From positions 58,319,133 through 58,383,132 of the forward strand of contig CM061238.1 in assembly GCA_030848705.1 (NCBI GenBank): DNA of 64,000 bases, given 5' to 3'. Of the stretch, positions 22,921-34,515 are shown in pieces. A program made the translations under genes and the position numbers. This DNA comes from Heracleum sosnowskyi. Its lineage: Eukaryota; Streptophyta; Magnoliopsida; Apiales; Apiaceae. How positions within the stretch are numbered: position 1 is the first letter of the stretch; each line of letters starts with the position of its first letter. The notes under the pieces are model-generated. The model ran no database searches and had not been told where the DNA came from. It worked only from the letters and a program-made list of their open reading frames with translations.

Positions 22921-23380
22921 CGTACCTGTAATAGGTAATTCCGAAACCAAGAGAGTCTTAGTTGACAATGGGGCTTCAGGGCTTCAGTGGATATCTTGTT
23001 CCACGATGCCTTTATCAAGATGGGTTACACTGATTCTCAGTTGACACCCTCGAATATGCCCATATACGGGTTTAATGGAGTGGAATCAAAGGTGGAAGGA
23101 CCCATCCAGCTCCCAATGAACATGGGACAAGGAATGAGTACATCTACTCAAATGCTGAACTTTGTAGTCATAAAGGCAACTTCAACCTACAACGCGATCC
23201 TCGGAAGGACTGGTCTTCATGCGTTTAAGGTCGTTGCCTCATCTTATCATCTGAAAGTCAAGTTCCCAACGAGAAATGGGATTGGAGAAGAGAGAGGAGA
23301 CCAAAAGATGGCTAGAAGTTGTTATGTAGCCGCGTTAAGGCCTGATGGAATCGGGGGCAGGTTCTCCCCATTGAAGACAT
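22920..23380 (+). pseudogene. Tat-1 protease (frameshifted)
   Basis: Retropepsin-like domain. The active-site region reads VLVDNGAS and is followed by DILFHDAFIKMGY in another frame, because an 8-base stretch (GGCTTCAG) is duplicated at about 22974-22989. Further on, PIYGFNGVESKVEG, the NFVVI strand and AILGRTGLHAFKVVASSYHL match the flap and second half of plant gypsy proteases. The frame is lost near 23375. Confidence 0.75.
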
Positions 23381-23465
23381 GAATACAAACGACGATGAGG
23401 ACATAAGAGGGAAACCAACCGAGGACTTGATCCCAATTCCCTTAGTCCCAGGTGAACCATAGAAG

Positions 23466-24911
23466 GTGACTTATGTTGGGGCACTAGTGCCCGAACCATT
23501 GAAAAGCAAACTCACGACTTTTCTTCAAGAGAACAATGACGTTTTTGCTTGGACAGCGGCCGACATGCCAGGGATTGATCCTCAATTGATAACTCACAAA
23601 CTGAATGTGGATCTTGAAAGGAAGATGGTGATACAAAAGAAGAGAATTTTTGCTTCGGAAAAGCTTGAAGCCATAAAACAAGAAGTTGAAAAGCTTTTGG
23701 AAGCCGGTTTCATTGAGGAAATTCAATCCCCAGAATGGTTGGCTAACCCAGTGATTGTCAAAAAGGCCAATGGGAAATGGAGGATGTGTGTGGACTTCAC
23801 TGACTTAAATGATGCATGTCCTAAGGATTGTTTTCCCTTACCAAGGATTGATGCATTAATAGATGCAACAGCTGGGCACGAGATGCTAAGTTTCATGGAT
23901 GGCTTTAGCGGATACAACCAAATCAAGATGCACAAAGATGACATCTCCAAGGTATCATTCATCACTGACTTTGGTGTTTTCTGTTACTTAGTCATGGCAT
24001 TTGGACTTAAGAATGCAGGGGCAACCTACCAAAGATTGGTGAACAAAATTTTTGAACACCTAATTGGAAAAACCATGGAGGTCTACGTTGATGACATGCT
24101 AGTCAAGAGCCTCGATAAGGCCGATCACATTGAGCACCTTCGAGAGGCATTTGAAGTGCTAAGGCACCACAAGATGATGTTAAATCCAGCTAAATGTGCC
24201 TTTGGTGTAGGCTCGGGAAAGTTTTTAGGCCTGATGGTTTCCAAGAAAGGAATCGAGGCCAATCCCGACAAAATCAAAGCAATTCTAGACATGGAACCAC
24301 CAAAGACTGTCAAGGCTGTCCAAAAACTAACGGGAAGAGTGGCAGCATTGGGAAGATTTATCTCCAAGTCAGGAGAGAAGTGCTTATCTTTCTTCAAAGC
24401 ACTCAAGAACGTGAAAATTTTTGAATGGAAAACGGAGAGCCAAGAGGCCTTTGAGGCCCTGAAGAAATACATGGCTGAGGCACCACTGTTGGAAAAGCCC
24501 AAGCCAGGGGAAATTCTCTATTTGTACTTGGTGGTCTCTAGCACAGCCCTTGGAGCCGTTTTGGTAAAAGAAGAATTGAAGGTTCAGAAACCCATCTACT
24601 ATGTGAGTAAGATTCTACATGGGGCAGAAATAAACTACTAAACGATTGAGAAGTTTGCCTTAGCCTTGATAATGGCCTCAAGAAAGCTACGCCCGTACTT
24701 CCAGGCTCACAAGATAGAGGTCTTGACTGATCAACCTCTAAGAAACATCTTGCATAGCCCTCAAGTTAGTGGAAGGTTGATCAAATGTGCCATTGAATTG
24801 GGCGAATTCGACATCAAGTATAAGCCTCGAACGACCATAAAAGCACAAGCACTTGCTGACTTCATGGTTGAATGTACCATTGACAACCAAGAAGTCGGGG
24901 GGCGGAAGTAA
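23466..24911 (+). pseudogene. pol: Tat-1 reverse transcriptase and RNase H
   Basis: RT copies element RNA to cDNA. Clear motifs: IEEIQSPEWLANPVIVKK, WRMCVDFTDLNDACPKD, FSGYNQIKM, the catalytic YVDDMLVKS, and LGLMVSKKGIEANPDKI. The first RNase H follows (YYVSKILHGAEINY), broken by a nonsense codon at 24639-24641, then ALALIMASRKLRPYFQAH and VLTDQPLRNIL to 24911. A nonsense codon also lies just before 23466. The length fits a normal RT-RH module. Confidence 0.9.
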
Positions 24912-24913
24912 TA

Positions 24914-25450
24914 GTGGAGGATGAGAAAGATCAAGAGATGGATTTCAAAGAATATTGGGTGCTCTATTTTGATGGAGCATCAAAAACAAAATCAAGTGGA
25001 GCCGGTTTAGTGCTACAAAGTCCTGATGGATTCCTAATAGAGTATGCACTAAAACTTGACTTCCCAACGACAAACAATGAGGCTGAGTACGAAGCTCTGA
25101 TAACTAGCTTAGGGCTGGCTAGAGCCTTGAGATTCAAAACTCTGAAAGTATGTGGAGACTCGAGGCTAGTGGTTTCCCAAGTAAATGGGGAGTTTGAAGC
25201 TAAAGATGAAATCATGGCCAAGTACTTAAAGCTCGTCAAAGCAATCATGACTCAATTTGACGAATGCTATGTAGAGCAAATTCCAAGGGAAGAAAACATG
25301 AAGGCTGATGCCTTGTCTAAATTTGCTTCTTCCGAAATTGAAAACTATGCAGGGAGTGTATACTTCCAAGTCTTGAAGACCCCAAGCATCAACGGAAAGT
25401 TGGTAGCACCCATTGATGTTGGCAGTTGTTGGATGGATCCCATCAAATCT
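24914..25450 (+). pseudogene. Tat-1 second RNase H (archaeal-type, aRH)
   Basis: After a frame change near 24905 comes WVLYFDGASKTKSSGAG, TNNEAEYEALITSLGLA, VCGDSRLVVSQVNGEF, and REENMKADALSKFASS. The catalytic acids D-E-D-D are present (FDGA, NEAEYEA, GDSRLV, KADAL). This additional RNase H after the classical one is a known acquisition of the Tat/Ogre/Retand branch, and is what places the element there. Confidence 0.88.
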
Positions 25451-26662
25451 CATCTAGAAACTGGGTGGTTACCCAACGACACTTCAGAAGCACGAAAGCT
25501 ATACGTCAGAGCACTAATGTATACCCTGATTCAGGGAATCCTATACAATAAGTCTTTCATCATTCCATATCTGAAATGTTTAAGACCTCAAGAGGCAGAA
25601 TTGGCCCTGAAGGAAGTACATGAAGGAATTTGTGGGTAGCACTTGGGGGGCAGAGCCCTTGCCCATAAAATCACTCGTCTAGGTTTCTACTGGCCAAGCA
25701 TACTAGCAGATGTTAAAAACTACGTAAAGAAATGTGAAAGGTGCCAGAAGCATGCCCCAGTGGTTAGGCAACCACCAGAGATGTTGACATCCATAAACTC
25801 ACCAATCCCCTTTGCCATGTGGGGAATGGATATACTCGGGCCATTTCCAATGGCAAGTTCTAAACGAAAGTTCTTGATAGTAGCAATCGACTACTTCACC
25901 AAGTGGATTGAGGCTAAGCTATTAGCCAAGATAACCACCAAACAAGTAATGCATTTCTTCTGGGAAAATATGATATGCAGATATGGAATTCCACGAATCC
26001 TGGTCACGGACAATGGAACTCAGTTTAACAACGATGAGTTCAAGAAGTATTGCGATGAGAATGATATCAAGTTGCACTTCACTTCTGTTGCCCATCCACA
26101 AGAAAATGGGCAAGCTGAGGTTGCAAATCGAATTATCCTAGATGGACTGAAAGAAAGAGTTGAACGCTCCAGAAACACTTGGGTAGACGAATTGATCCCC
26201 GTACTTTGGGCATATCGTAGTACCTGCAAAGTCACCACCGGAGCAACTCCATTTCTACTGGCTTATGGAGCAGAGGCAGTGGTTCCGGTGGAAATTACTC
26301 ACATGTCTCCAAGAGTTGAGGCTTATGAACCAGAAACAAATGAAGAAGGCTTGAGGCTAGCTTTAGATCTAATTGACGAAGTTAGAGATGAGGCAAACGC
26401 CAAGATAGTTGAACATCAAAAGAAGGCATCTTTCTACTACAACCTAAGGGTTAAAGAAAGGTTCTTTCGGCAAGGAGACTTGGTTCTACGAAAGATTGAG
26501 GCTTCCGGAGTTGGACAAAAAGGCAAGCTGGCCCCAAATTGGGAAGGACCATATCGCGTTAAGAACGTATTTGGTCGAGGCTCCTACAAATTGGAAACCC
26601 TCGAAGGGCATGAGGTGCCAAGGACTTGGCATGCCTCAAATTTGAAAGTCTATTATGTTTAG
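25451..26662 (+). pseudogene. pol: Tat-1 integrase
   Basis: It continues the frame of the second RNase H, with one nonsense codon at 25637-25639 just before the zinc-binding region. HHCC zinc finger (GRALAHKITRLGFYWP, then CERCQKHA), catalytic core with WGMDILGPFPMA, LVTDNGTQFNNDEF and PQENGQAEVANR (D, D, E), and the C-terminal GKLAPNWEGPYRV and RTWHASNLKVYYV end. Apart from the nonsense codon the domain is complete. There is no chromodomain. Confidence 0.9.
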
Positions 26663-28122
26663 TGCATCCTAAAAGGATCCGCTAGTAGGACAAGTAGAAA
26701 TATGGTTCGATGAAATCATGAGCTTCCTGGAAAGAAGATGAAGGGTTGAACCCGTTTTGATTGGTAGAAACATCCTCAAAGCATTGTCAAGACAAACTAC
26801 AAATGAATGCAAAGGAAAGCATACAAAATATGCATGTCAACTGCACAAATAGAGCTGAATACAACGAACCCTGAAGGGTGAATGTTGCTAATAAACATAC
26901 AAAAGAAAGCCTAAGATGCTTATCGTTAATTAGCGAAAATTTCAAGCTCAAGAGAAGTTTGATATGATAGACTTGAGAATGAATCACTACGAGTGGAGCC
27001 ATCAGTAAGAACTCGTAAGGGTGAAGGGTTGAAACCCCAGAATCCTAAGACATTCAGTCCAAACCCCATCATTCGATATGCTCAATGAAAGGCTTGAAGC
27101 CAAAACAAGATGGTATAAGACATAAAAGGCTTATGCAAATGTCAAGTTAGCCTCGAATAAGGCAAAATCGTCGTAAATGTGTAGGTCGCTCCACACTTTA
27201 CACCAAGACGATACTCGTGAAACACTAGTGTATATTAAAATCCCCAAAAAGGGGTAGTAAGTCCCAGGTAAGGGATAAAAAGACCCCAAGTCTCGAAAAA
27301 GACCGGTATAATTTCTATGAAATCCTAGTGCATTATCATAGACGTTGGGAAGCGCGATCAGCCATTTTAAACCCAGAATCTTCAAGAAATCTTTAAATCT
27401 TCAAAAGAACCCAGAAACCGGTGAGTTTAAACAGAAAACCTCGCCGGGAATCGCCTTGCCATAGAACCCTAGCAGAGCTTTGTAGAGAGAATTTTGGAGA
27501 AAATCTAGCAGAATATTTCTGAGAAATGAAAAGTGAGAAGTGAGTTGAAACAAGTGAGGTTTCACCCTTTTATAGGGGCTACAGCCGATCAATGGGCCAG
27601 TTGAAAGAAGAACAACCGTCTATAGCCAGTTAAGGCCCAAGAATCCACTTATGGATTATAGAAATTGAAGCCCAAACAATTTGGGTCTCAGGCGAATTTG
27701 AAGCCCAAAATAATGAGGCCCAATAAGGCCCAAGGCTGGAATAATTTAAGTCCAATTAAAAATTGGGCTAGTTAAGGCCCAAGAAAGAATTAAATTTGGA
27801 ATGAAACCAAGGCAAAAACAAGGATAAAAGATTTGAGGTCGAAAAGACCCTAAAACAAAATCGTACGACCAAGGTCGAAAATACATGGTAAATCGAGGTC
27901 GAAACCTTTGACCTCACTCCAGTCGAGGTCGAAATCCAGGTCGAATTTCAGGTCGAAAATGACACGTTTCCTGGTCGAATTTGAGGTCGAAAATGACTTG
28001 TTTCCTGGTCGAAAAGGAGGTCGAAAATGACCTAATTTGAGGTCGAAAATGCCCTTAAAAATGGAAAATTTTGAGGAAAAACACGTTATAACTTCTACGA
28101 AAACCCCAAGGAGATTTTCCCA
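26663..28122 (+). other. Tat-1 3' spacer
   Basis: A 1.46 kb noncoding region between integrase and the polypurine tract, as usual in Tat elements. Frames on either strand have no recognisable product. Its last 300 bases hold a GGTCGAAA-type repeat array. Confidence 0.65.
27836..28052. repeat. GAGGTCGAAAATGAC repeat array in Tat-1 spacer
   Basis: About a dozen copies of AGGTCGAAA or close variants (from 27836 to about 28047), many followed by ATGAC. Spacing varies between about 15 and 35 bases, so it is an interspersed cluster rather than a head-to-tail satellite. No coding function. Confidence 0.8.
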
Positions 28123-28138
28123 GAAGTTGGGGGGCAAA
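28123..28138 (+). other. Tat-1 polypurine tract
   Basis: AGAAGTTGGGGGGCAAA immediately before the 3' LTR start TGATATGG at 28139. Confidence 0.8.
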
Positions 28139-28631
28139 TGATATGGATAGAAAAGTAATTATAGAAATATAATTGTTGATTATTTGGAAAGGCCAAGTAT
28201 TTAAGGCCCAAAACCCAGATTATTTATTAATTTCGTAATTAATAAATAGGAAAAATATACAACTCATAAAAAGAGTCCAAAAAATGGTAAATTCATCAAA
28301 AAGGATCCGGAATCCCAATTAAAGGCAATTAATGAGTCATAGCCTTTATCAACAAGGAAAAGACTTATCCTGCAAGAAATACAATGTTTATCCATTATCA
28401 ATAAGGAGACTTATTCTCTAAGACTCCTAAACATACCATAAATAATAGGCTCTAGACGCCTATATAAGGACCCTGATCCTACAATCAGAACTACGTTTTG
28501 GGCACAGCTCCATACGTCACAACGCCTCGAAGGCGCAACAAGCCACAAAGGCACCCATAGAACTACGTTTTAGACTTCATCCACGAATAAGGACATACAA
28601 GTCATCTACAACGTTTTAGACTTCATCCTCG
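28139..28631 (+). repeat. Tat-1 3' LTR, left part
   Basis: It matches 20363 onward of the 5' LTR with a few substitutions. It is interrupted after CTTCATCCTCG by CACTA-1 and resumes at 46733-46736. Confidence 0.88.
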
Positions 28632-28651
28632 CACTACTAGAAAAAGGTCAA

Positions 28652-28925
28652 TAGACATCAGCTATAAACTGATGTCTGGGAATTTTTGAACCGATGTCTT
28701 TGTCGGTGTAGAGAAAAGTCACCACCTTTGACATAGGTTTTTAGCCGATGTCTTAGAACATGTAAAACATCGGTTTTTTATAAATAACTGATGTTACTTT
28801 TGACATCGATTTTTAGCCGATGTATAAGAGCATCTAAAACATCGGTTTTATGTAAATAACTGATGTTATAAATGTTCTTAGACTTTGGCCATGAACCGAT
28901 GTAAAAGACAGGGAGCTTTTGGATA
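28652..28925. repeat. CACTA-1 left subterminal repeats
   Basis: ACCGATGT, GCCGATGT and ACATCGGTTTT motifs occur in both orientations. Two roughly 70-bp units (about 28728-28796 and 28798-28867) repeat TTTTTAGCCGATGT, then AAACATCGGTTTT, then AAATAACTGATGTTA. Such arrays are the transposase-binding regions of CACTA elements. The right end (46570-46732) has fewer copies. Confidence 0.75.
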
Positions 28926-29664
28926 TTGTTTTATTTAAACTGATGTCTATGTTTACAAATTTACCTACTCTAATCATGCATATATGCAAAAAAATAGCAA
29001 AAAAAAAAAGACAAGCTGAAGCAATCGCATATAAATAACCAAAACTTTGATTGCATTACCAAACCAATCTACAAAGTTCCACTATACAACAACAATAAAA
29101 CCGAAAACATAATTCTCAAAACTATTACATTCTAGTCAAAATAGCATTCCAGAAGTAGTTCTTTTACACGAGATCTTTGATATACTTAGTCTCCAAAGCA
29201 CCGCATCAAGCTCCAACTATGTGTAAGACTTCTGACTCATGTTCATCCACTACAAAGTGTTCCAAACCGAATAAAAAATTAGCACAACATTTATCATATC
29301 GTTTCTTTAAAGTATACAACTTGTAACTTTATAAAAGATGAGTATACTGGATTATAGGCCTAAGTGATGGAGATGCATTTGTGGACATGAGTACACAACT
29401 TTCACCATTCTTTCTGCTTCGTCTTTGTTGACTTTTGACCCCAACCTCGGATCAATTAGCTCCTCGGATCAATTAGCTCCTCGAAGTTTTTTGTTTGTTG
29501 CAATTTGCATGCCTGCAACATTTAGCATGAGAACATTAAGGAAACAGAGGGATTTCGTAGTGCTGAGGCATCAAACCATCTCAGTGTAAGGTCAAGGGTT
29601 CACAACTTGTTTAGGTGTGTGCCTTATACATATATGTTAACTGATATAATATAAATAAATAAAT

Positions 29665-29714
<50 letters not shown>

Positions 29715-29775
29715 GCAGCGATGGATGCTAGATCCCAGTGTTAATCCGAACTAAAATCAAAAGCAAACGAGATAC
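28926..29775. other. CACTA-1 internal noncoding
   Basis: AT-rich, no gene recognised. It includes a 17-base direct duplication of CTCGGATCAATTAGCTC near 29450-29485 and an (AT)n microsatellite at 29666-29709. Confidence 0.5.
29666..29709. repeat. (AT)n microsatellite
   Basis: About 22 uninterrupted AT dinucleotides. Confidence 0.95.
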
Positions 29776-30240
29776 CCAGTCTAGAAAACAAATGCAATTG
29801 TTGGTTGGTATGTAACTGTTATTGTTCTTTCCACTGACAATTTCCAATATGACAACTCCAAAGCTGTAAACATCAGCCTTGTCACTCAAGTAACCCCATA
29901 GTGCATATTCTGGAGCCATATAACCTCTGTAAATACACAAGTAAAATGTAATCTTTACAACCTTGTAACCCTGGTCAAGATATGCTATCACTCTAGAAAC
30001 ACTCTGTCAAAGACACAAAAAAGAGAGGGCAAGGGCATTGTAAACTTACATTGTTCCAGCAACTAGAGTACTTATGTGGGACTTCTCATCTTCATTTAGC
30101 CTAGCAAAACCAAAGTCAGAAATTTTAGGGTTCAACTATCCATCGAGCAACACATTTGTACTTTTGATGTCTCTGTGAACGATTTTGAGTCTCGATTCTT
30201 CATGGAGAAAGGCCAAGCCTCTGGCAATTCCAATACCTAT
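29776..30240 (-). pseudogene. Receptor-like kinase fragment (kinase C-lobe exons) captured by CACTA-1
   Basis: Two exons with intact splice signals. The upstream exon (30240-30051) reads GIGIARGLAFLHEESRLKIV, catalytic loop HRDIKSTNVLL, then DFGFARL, ending in AGT before GTAAGT. The downstream exon (29926-29776) reads GYMAPEYALWGYLSDKADVY, SFGVVILEIVSGKNN and CFLDW. These are kinase subdomains VI-IX and match best the LRR-receptor kinases of the plant LRR-VIII-2 type (GYMAPEYALWGYL and SGKNN are typical). A nonsense codon sits between HRD and DFG, and upstream kinase lobes are not seen in order, so this is a dead fragment. It lies fully inside the CACTA ends, hence transduplicated host DNA. 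Confidence 0.82.
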
Positions 30241-32392
30241 CTTATATTTTGTAACTACATATCTACATATTTGCTAGCTATATCCATTAATATGAAAATT
30301 TGTAGAAATGTTTAAATTACCATAACCAAGTAAACAACGAAAAAGTAACAATCTCAAGACTCTGATTTTTTAATAAAAAATATAAGCAAGCTAATATTGC
30401 ACCATAACCATCTAGGAAAGATATTCAATAATTAATTTGTCTAAAGGTATATTGAAGAAGTTATAATCAACTACTAAACAACTATATTATATAATGAAAA
30501 GTTAAAAAGCATTTAGAAAAGTATGTGTTTCTTCTATTTTTCTTAGAACTCACCAGCTAACTAAAAAGGATTGGATGAAATGTTAGTTTGATCCAAGATA
30601 TATAATTAGGAGGAGAATACCAACTATTTCTATTATGTCTAGCTGAATGACCAAGGGATACATAAACTTTAAAGTAACCATCAAAGCCAGTAACTGACTT
30701 CCACAATTGTAGCATGATGTCACATGACATAGTAATCACGCAGAAAAAAGTGGCATAGAGAGGGACATACATTCATCCGATTAGGAATCCATCCCGGAAC
30801 TAAACCCCTAACTTGGTGAAAATGATCTGCGACAGAAATGAGAAATCAAAACCAATAAATAAAATCAAACTCAAACAGACATAAGATTATAATATTCAGA
30901 CAAATCAACGATTTTAACTGTCACTATGATAAAACAAAAATGCATATCACAAGAAATAACAAAAAAATACCATGTGAAAGGTTGAGGGAACGACGAATGA
31001 CGTAAACATAAAAGACAACAACATAAAGCACAAGAACCGGAAGCTCTTTTTTCCGCCAAGAAATACTCATTCCTACTAAACCAATCTTAAGCCACCTTGC
31101 TATGAAACCATAACATACAAATCAAATTCCGCCATCAGGTATGTGATTAATTAAGCTACTAAAAGAAATGTTTTAATATCTACATTTTTGCTGCATCAAC
31201 ATATTCATACCTACTAAACCAAATTTATATAACTACATATTTGCTACAAATTTCTACCAAATTTTTGACAAAAAAGAACGCACTGTAACTACGTATCTAC
31301 ATATTTGCTAGCTATATCCATCTAATAACAAAAATGTTTCATAAGAGAAAGAGGTGGGAGGAGAGAAATAGGGTGTTCAATTTTATTTGTGAATATGTGA
31401 TTGTTATATGATTTAACTATCTACAAGAGCAACAAAGACACATATAGAGCCTGATTCGGTCAGTATGACATGTCCGCGGTGAAAGGAGAATATATCACTG
31501 ACAATTTTATAAGTACCTGCAGGCCGGTAAGAGATCATGATAGGACACTAGGAACAACTTTCCTACACTTATTACAAAAGTCTAAAAAACAATAACATAC
31601 TCTGATCAAGCACAACAAACACATATTAAATTATCTACATAGCTGATTTCTCATGGATAGACCATTCAAAATGCGTGGCACAACATAGCAAAAAAAATAT
31701 CATTCAAAATGCCTGGCACAACATAGCAAAAAAAATATCATTTTAAAACACACAATCATATACACTCTACTAGAGCACGACCTTACCCACATGCTTGCTG
31801 CGGCTTTGAAACACCTTATCTGATCCACCCCCTCCAAGGATTACAATTCTTCGCCGCACTGAGAAGCCCAGTACCTCCTTTCTCCGAAGGAAAAGTTATA
31901 CACCACAGACTTCAAGAGAAAAAAAAACTGAGACAAAAGAGGGTAGGAACCTGTATCAATTCTTGCAAGTTTAATCATCTCTCCAGATAACCTGAAACAA
32001 TGGAGATACCAGTCTCTTGAAGCTCTGTATGATCCTATTGTGCCATTTTCCTCCGCACAAAAACTAATTTAGAGTACTCCTAAGTACACCAATAAATGTG
32101 TCATTGACTTTTACTCTAATTATACTCTAATTTATATTATGTCCTAAAAACAAATTCATGATAAGAATTTATACTCTGATCAGGGATGAATAACACATTG
32201 CCAGTAAATTATCTACATAGTTTATTCAACAGTCTTGAGGATACCGACCATTTCGGCTCCAAAGACCTTCACATTATAGCATATAAACTTTATGTAAGAT
32301 TTATTTTATTGTTTAATATCATTTAAAAAAATAGGTATTCCACATGAAGTACATATAACTAGATTAATGAACTTTTTTATCTTCACCCAAGA
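30241..32392 (-). other. CACTA-1 internal region, probable degenerate introns and exons of captured kinase gene
   Basis: AT-rich sequence with no convincing long frame. Short minus-strand bits flanked by AG and GT occur (for example around 31965-32010), but none could be assigned with confidence. It may be the intron space between the membrane-spanning and kinase exons of the captured gene. Confidence 0.3.
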
Positions 32393-32641
32393 CTACTTTT
32401 TCCAATCATACAAGATCTCACCTTTCCCTTTCCTTTTCTTGCCTTTGAAACAGCCTTTCCACCAAAGGATGGTGACTATTGAAGTACTAATGCATAAACT
32501 CAGAAGTCCAACTATGACATATATGATGTTGCTTCTAATCTTTCCTTTAGTAGAACAAAATTTGAAATCTGTGTAAAAATTCAAACCAGAACATATATTA
32601 GTCTGCAGCAAGTCGGCAACAGGTATAGCACAAATCCACAA
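32393..32641 (-). pseudogene. Possible transmembrane exon of the captured receptor kinase
   Basis: The minus-strand frame contains a hydrophobic stretch, NIIYVIVGLLSLCISTSIVT, followed by WWKGCFKGKKRKGK, a membrane span with a basic stop-transfer tail. That is what is expected between the extracellular and kinase parts of a receptor kinase. It lies upstream, in minus-strand sense, of the kinase exons. The link is by position and topology only; sequence identity to a known receptor was not established. Confidence 0.35.
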
Positions 32642-33072
32642 TTATGATCGCATACATATTTATATTAAATATCCTACATTAGTGTAGATGCTTCGACTCT
32701 TGCAGGAAAAGCTTAAACGCAAAATATATATGCTTGTACTCTATACACGAACCTAGGCACCCAATAATATATAATATCAGGTTCGAACTCTATAATTATA
32801 ATATGTAAATGCATCTCCATCACTTAGCTAATTCGAGTTCAAAAAACCCCCAAATTCGAACTGAATTAAACTAATTAGGGTTTACATACACATGCATTTT
32901 TACTCACTTACCGATTCGATCTTTGTAGCAGTGAACAAACAGATTTGAACCTCCGATTGAGCTTTATTATAACTTGAGCAGTAAACTGAAAGAGAACAGA
33001 GAGAAAGAGGTGTGAGTTCGATTTGAACGATTAAGGTTACGAAATGAGCGGGTGAAAGAGAAGAGAGAGAAA

Positions 33073-33330
33073 GAGGCGTGAGTTCGATGTGAAAGAGAGA
33101 GTGAAAGGGAGAGAGAGGTGAAAAAGAGAGAGAGAGAGAGGTGAAAAAGAGAGAGAGGGGTGAGTTCTTTAGAGGCGTGAGTTCGATGTGAAAGAGAGAG
33201 TGAAAGGGAGAGAGAGGTGAAAAAGAGAGAGAGAGAGAGGTGAAAAAGAGAGAGAGGGGTGAGTTCTTTAGAGGCGTGAGTTCGAGAGAAAGAGAGAGGG
33301 GTGAGGTCGAGTGAGGAGGGGTGAGTGAGA
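33073..33330. repeat. 99-bp GA-rich tandem repeat
   Basis: The unit beginning GAGGCGTGAGTTCGATGTG starts at 33073 and 33172 with a partial third at 33271, each filled with GAGAGAGA runs. The stretch 32985-33330 is one purine-rich block on the plus strand. SireA is inserted at its right edge. The serine/leucine-rich translation on the minus strand is an artefact of the repeat. Confidence 0.85.
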
Positions 33331-33334
33331 GAGT

Positions 33335-34329
33335 TGTTATTCCCAAATGACCTAACAGAATTGTAGAAGGGGGGGTTGAATACAATTCTTGATATTTTCT
33401 TAAACTTAAAACACTAATAAAATAAAATTGAACTGAATAAACAAAAACACAAGATATAAATAATTCAGTTGGATTGTTTGATGATCCAACTGAAGTGTTT
33501 TTATTGCGGAAATAATCTGTGATACAAAAGTACACAGCTGCTCAGTTACAGAGTTGTAGAGAAGAATGCTCTCAAAGATAGCTAATACAAACTATTTGTT
33601 TTTCTTCTCTTACATCTTTCTAACTGCTACACTTGGTTATATATATTCCCAAGTTTACAATACTATTTTTGGCTACACTAAAGTACACTAAAGATAACCG
33701 CCAATAGTTTGCTTTTCATCCCTTTGTCCAGTGGTCCTTGGAGATCCTTGCTTTTGTCTTCATGCTTATTATGATCACTCCCAAGAGCCCAATTGGAAAC
33801 TGGGATGTTTCCTTATTCCCCATGTCCATTTTAATGGTTTCCAATGCAAAGTACACTTCCAAATCTCCCTTTTGATCTGTCAGAAAACTGTCACTATCAC
33901 TTTGTCAACTATTCAGAAAAGCAATAATGATTCGTTGATAGCAGGGAGATGTGTTTCGTTGATAGCTTTATTCTTCATTCCGTTGATGGTGTATTCCTCG
34001 TTTCGTTGATAGAGTAATCTTCATTCCGTTGACATGTCTTCACTTAGGCAAAATTACAAGGCATGATATACTTACAATTAGCCAACCTATTTTGCCTATC
34101 TAGTACTTAGTCAACATGACCTAGGAAACCTATCTAATACATACATCAAATGCATATCAAACTGTGAAGTATTGTACAGTGCAATTGCTACAACACTCAT
34201 TCCGTTGATGAGCTTCCTGTCAACGAAACACTGCAAAGCATGCCATTTCGTTGACAGTTACAAAATAACTTAATACAAAATCTACTAAGTGTTTTTACAA
34301 TTATCATCAAGAACAACATATTCCTAACA
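33335..34329 (-). repeat. SireA 3' LTR
   Basis: On the plus strand it runs TGTTATTCCCAA to ATTCCTAACA. About eight TTCGTTGA/TCAACGAAA motifs lie between 33929 and 34250. The 92-codon plus-strand frame inside it (also in the other LTR) is antisense and unsupported. Confidence 0.92.
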
Positions 34330-34345
34330 ATCTCCCCCAATTTAT
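34330..34345 (-). other. SireA polypurine tract
   Basis: Minus-strand AAATTGGGGGAGAT abuts the LTR start TGTTAGGAAT, the expected tract for the 3' LTR. Confidence 0.85.
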
Positions 34346-34515
34346 GACTGATAGAATAACAGCCATAAATCAAGAGCCTTGATGATAACAAAAACACTCA
34401 GACATATTACCCATGATAAAAGTAAAAATTGCATTGAGCTTCATAAAGTTTTAGACATAAAACAAGACTTACAAGACTAATGCCCAAATGTGCTCCTCTA
34501 GACTGAGCAAATGAT

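Noticed and set aside
27850..28137. 95-aa minus-strand frame rich in F, D and L
   Set aside because: Produced by the GGTCGAAA repeat cluster read backwards.
32900..33535. 211-aa Ser/Leu-rich minus-strand frame
   Set aside because: Translation of the 99-bp GA-rich tandem repeat plus the SireA LTR edge.
33731..34009. 92-aa plus-strand frame in both SireA LTRs (also 45780-46058)
   Set aside because: Antisense to the element and identical only because the LTRs are duplicates.
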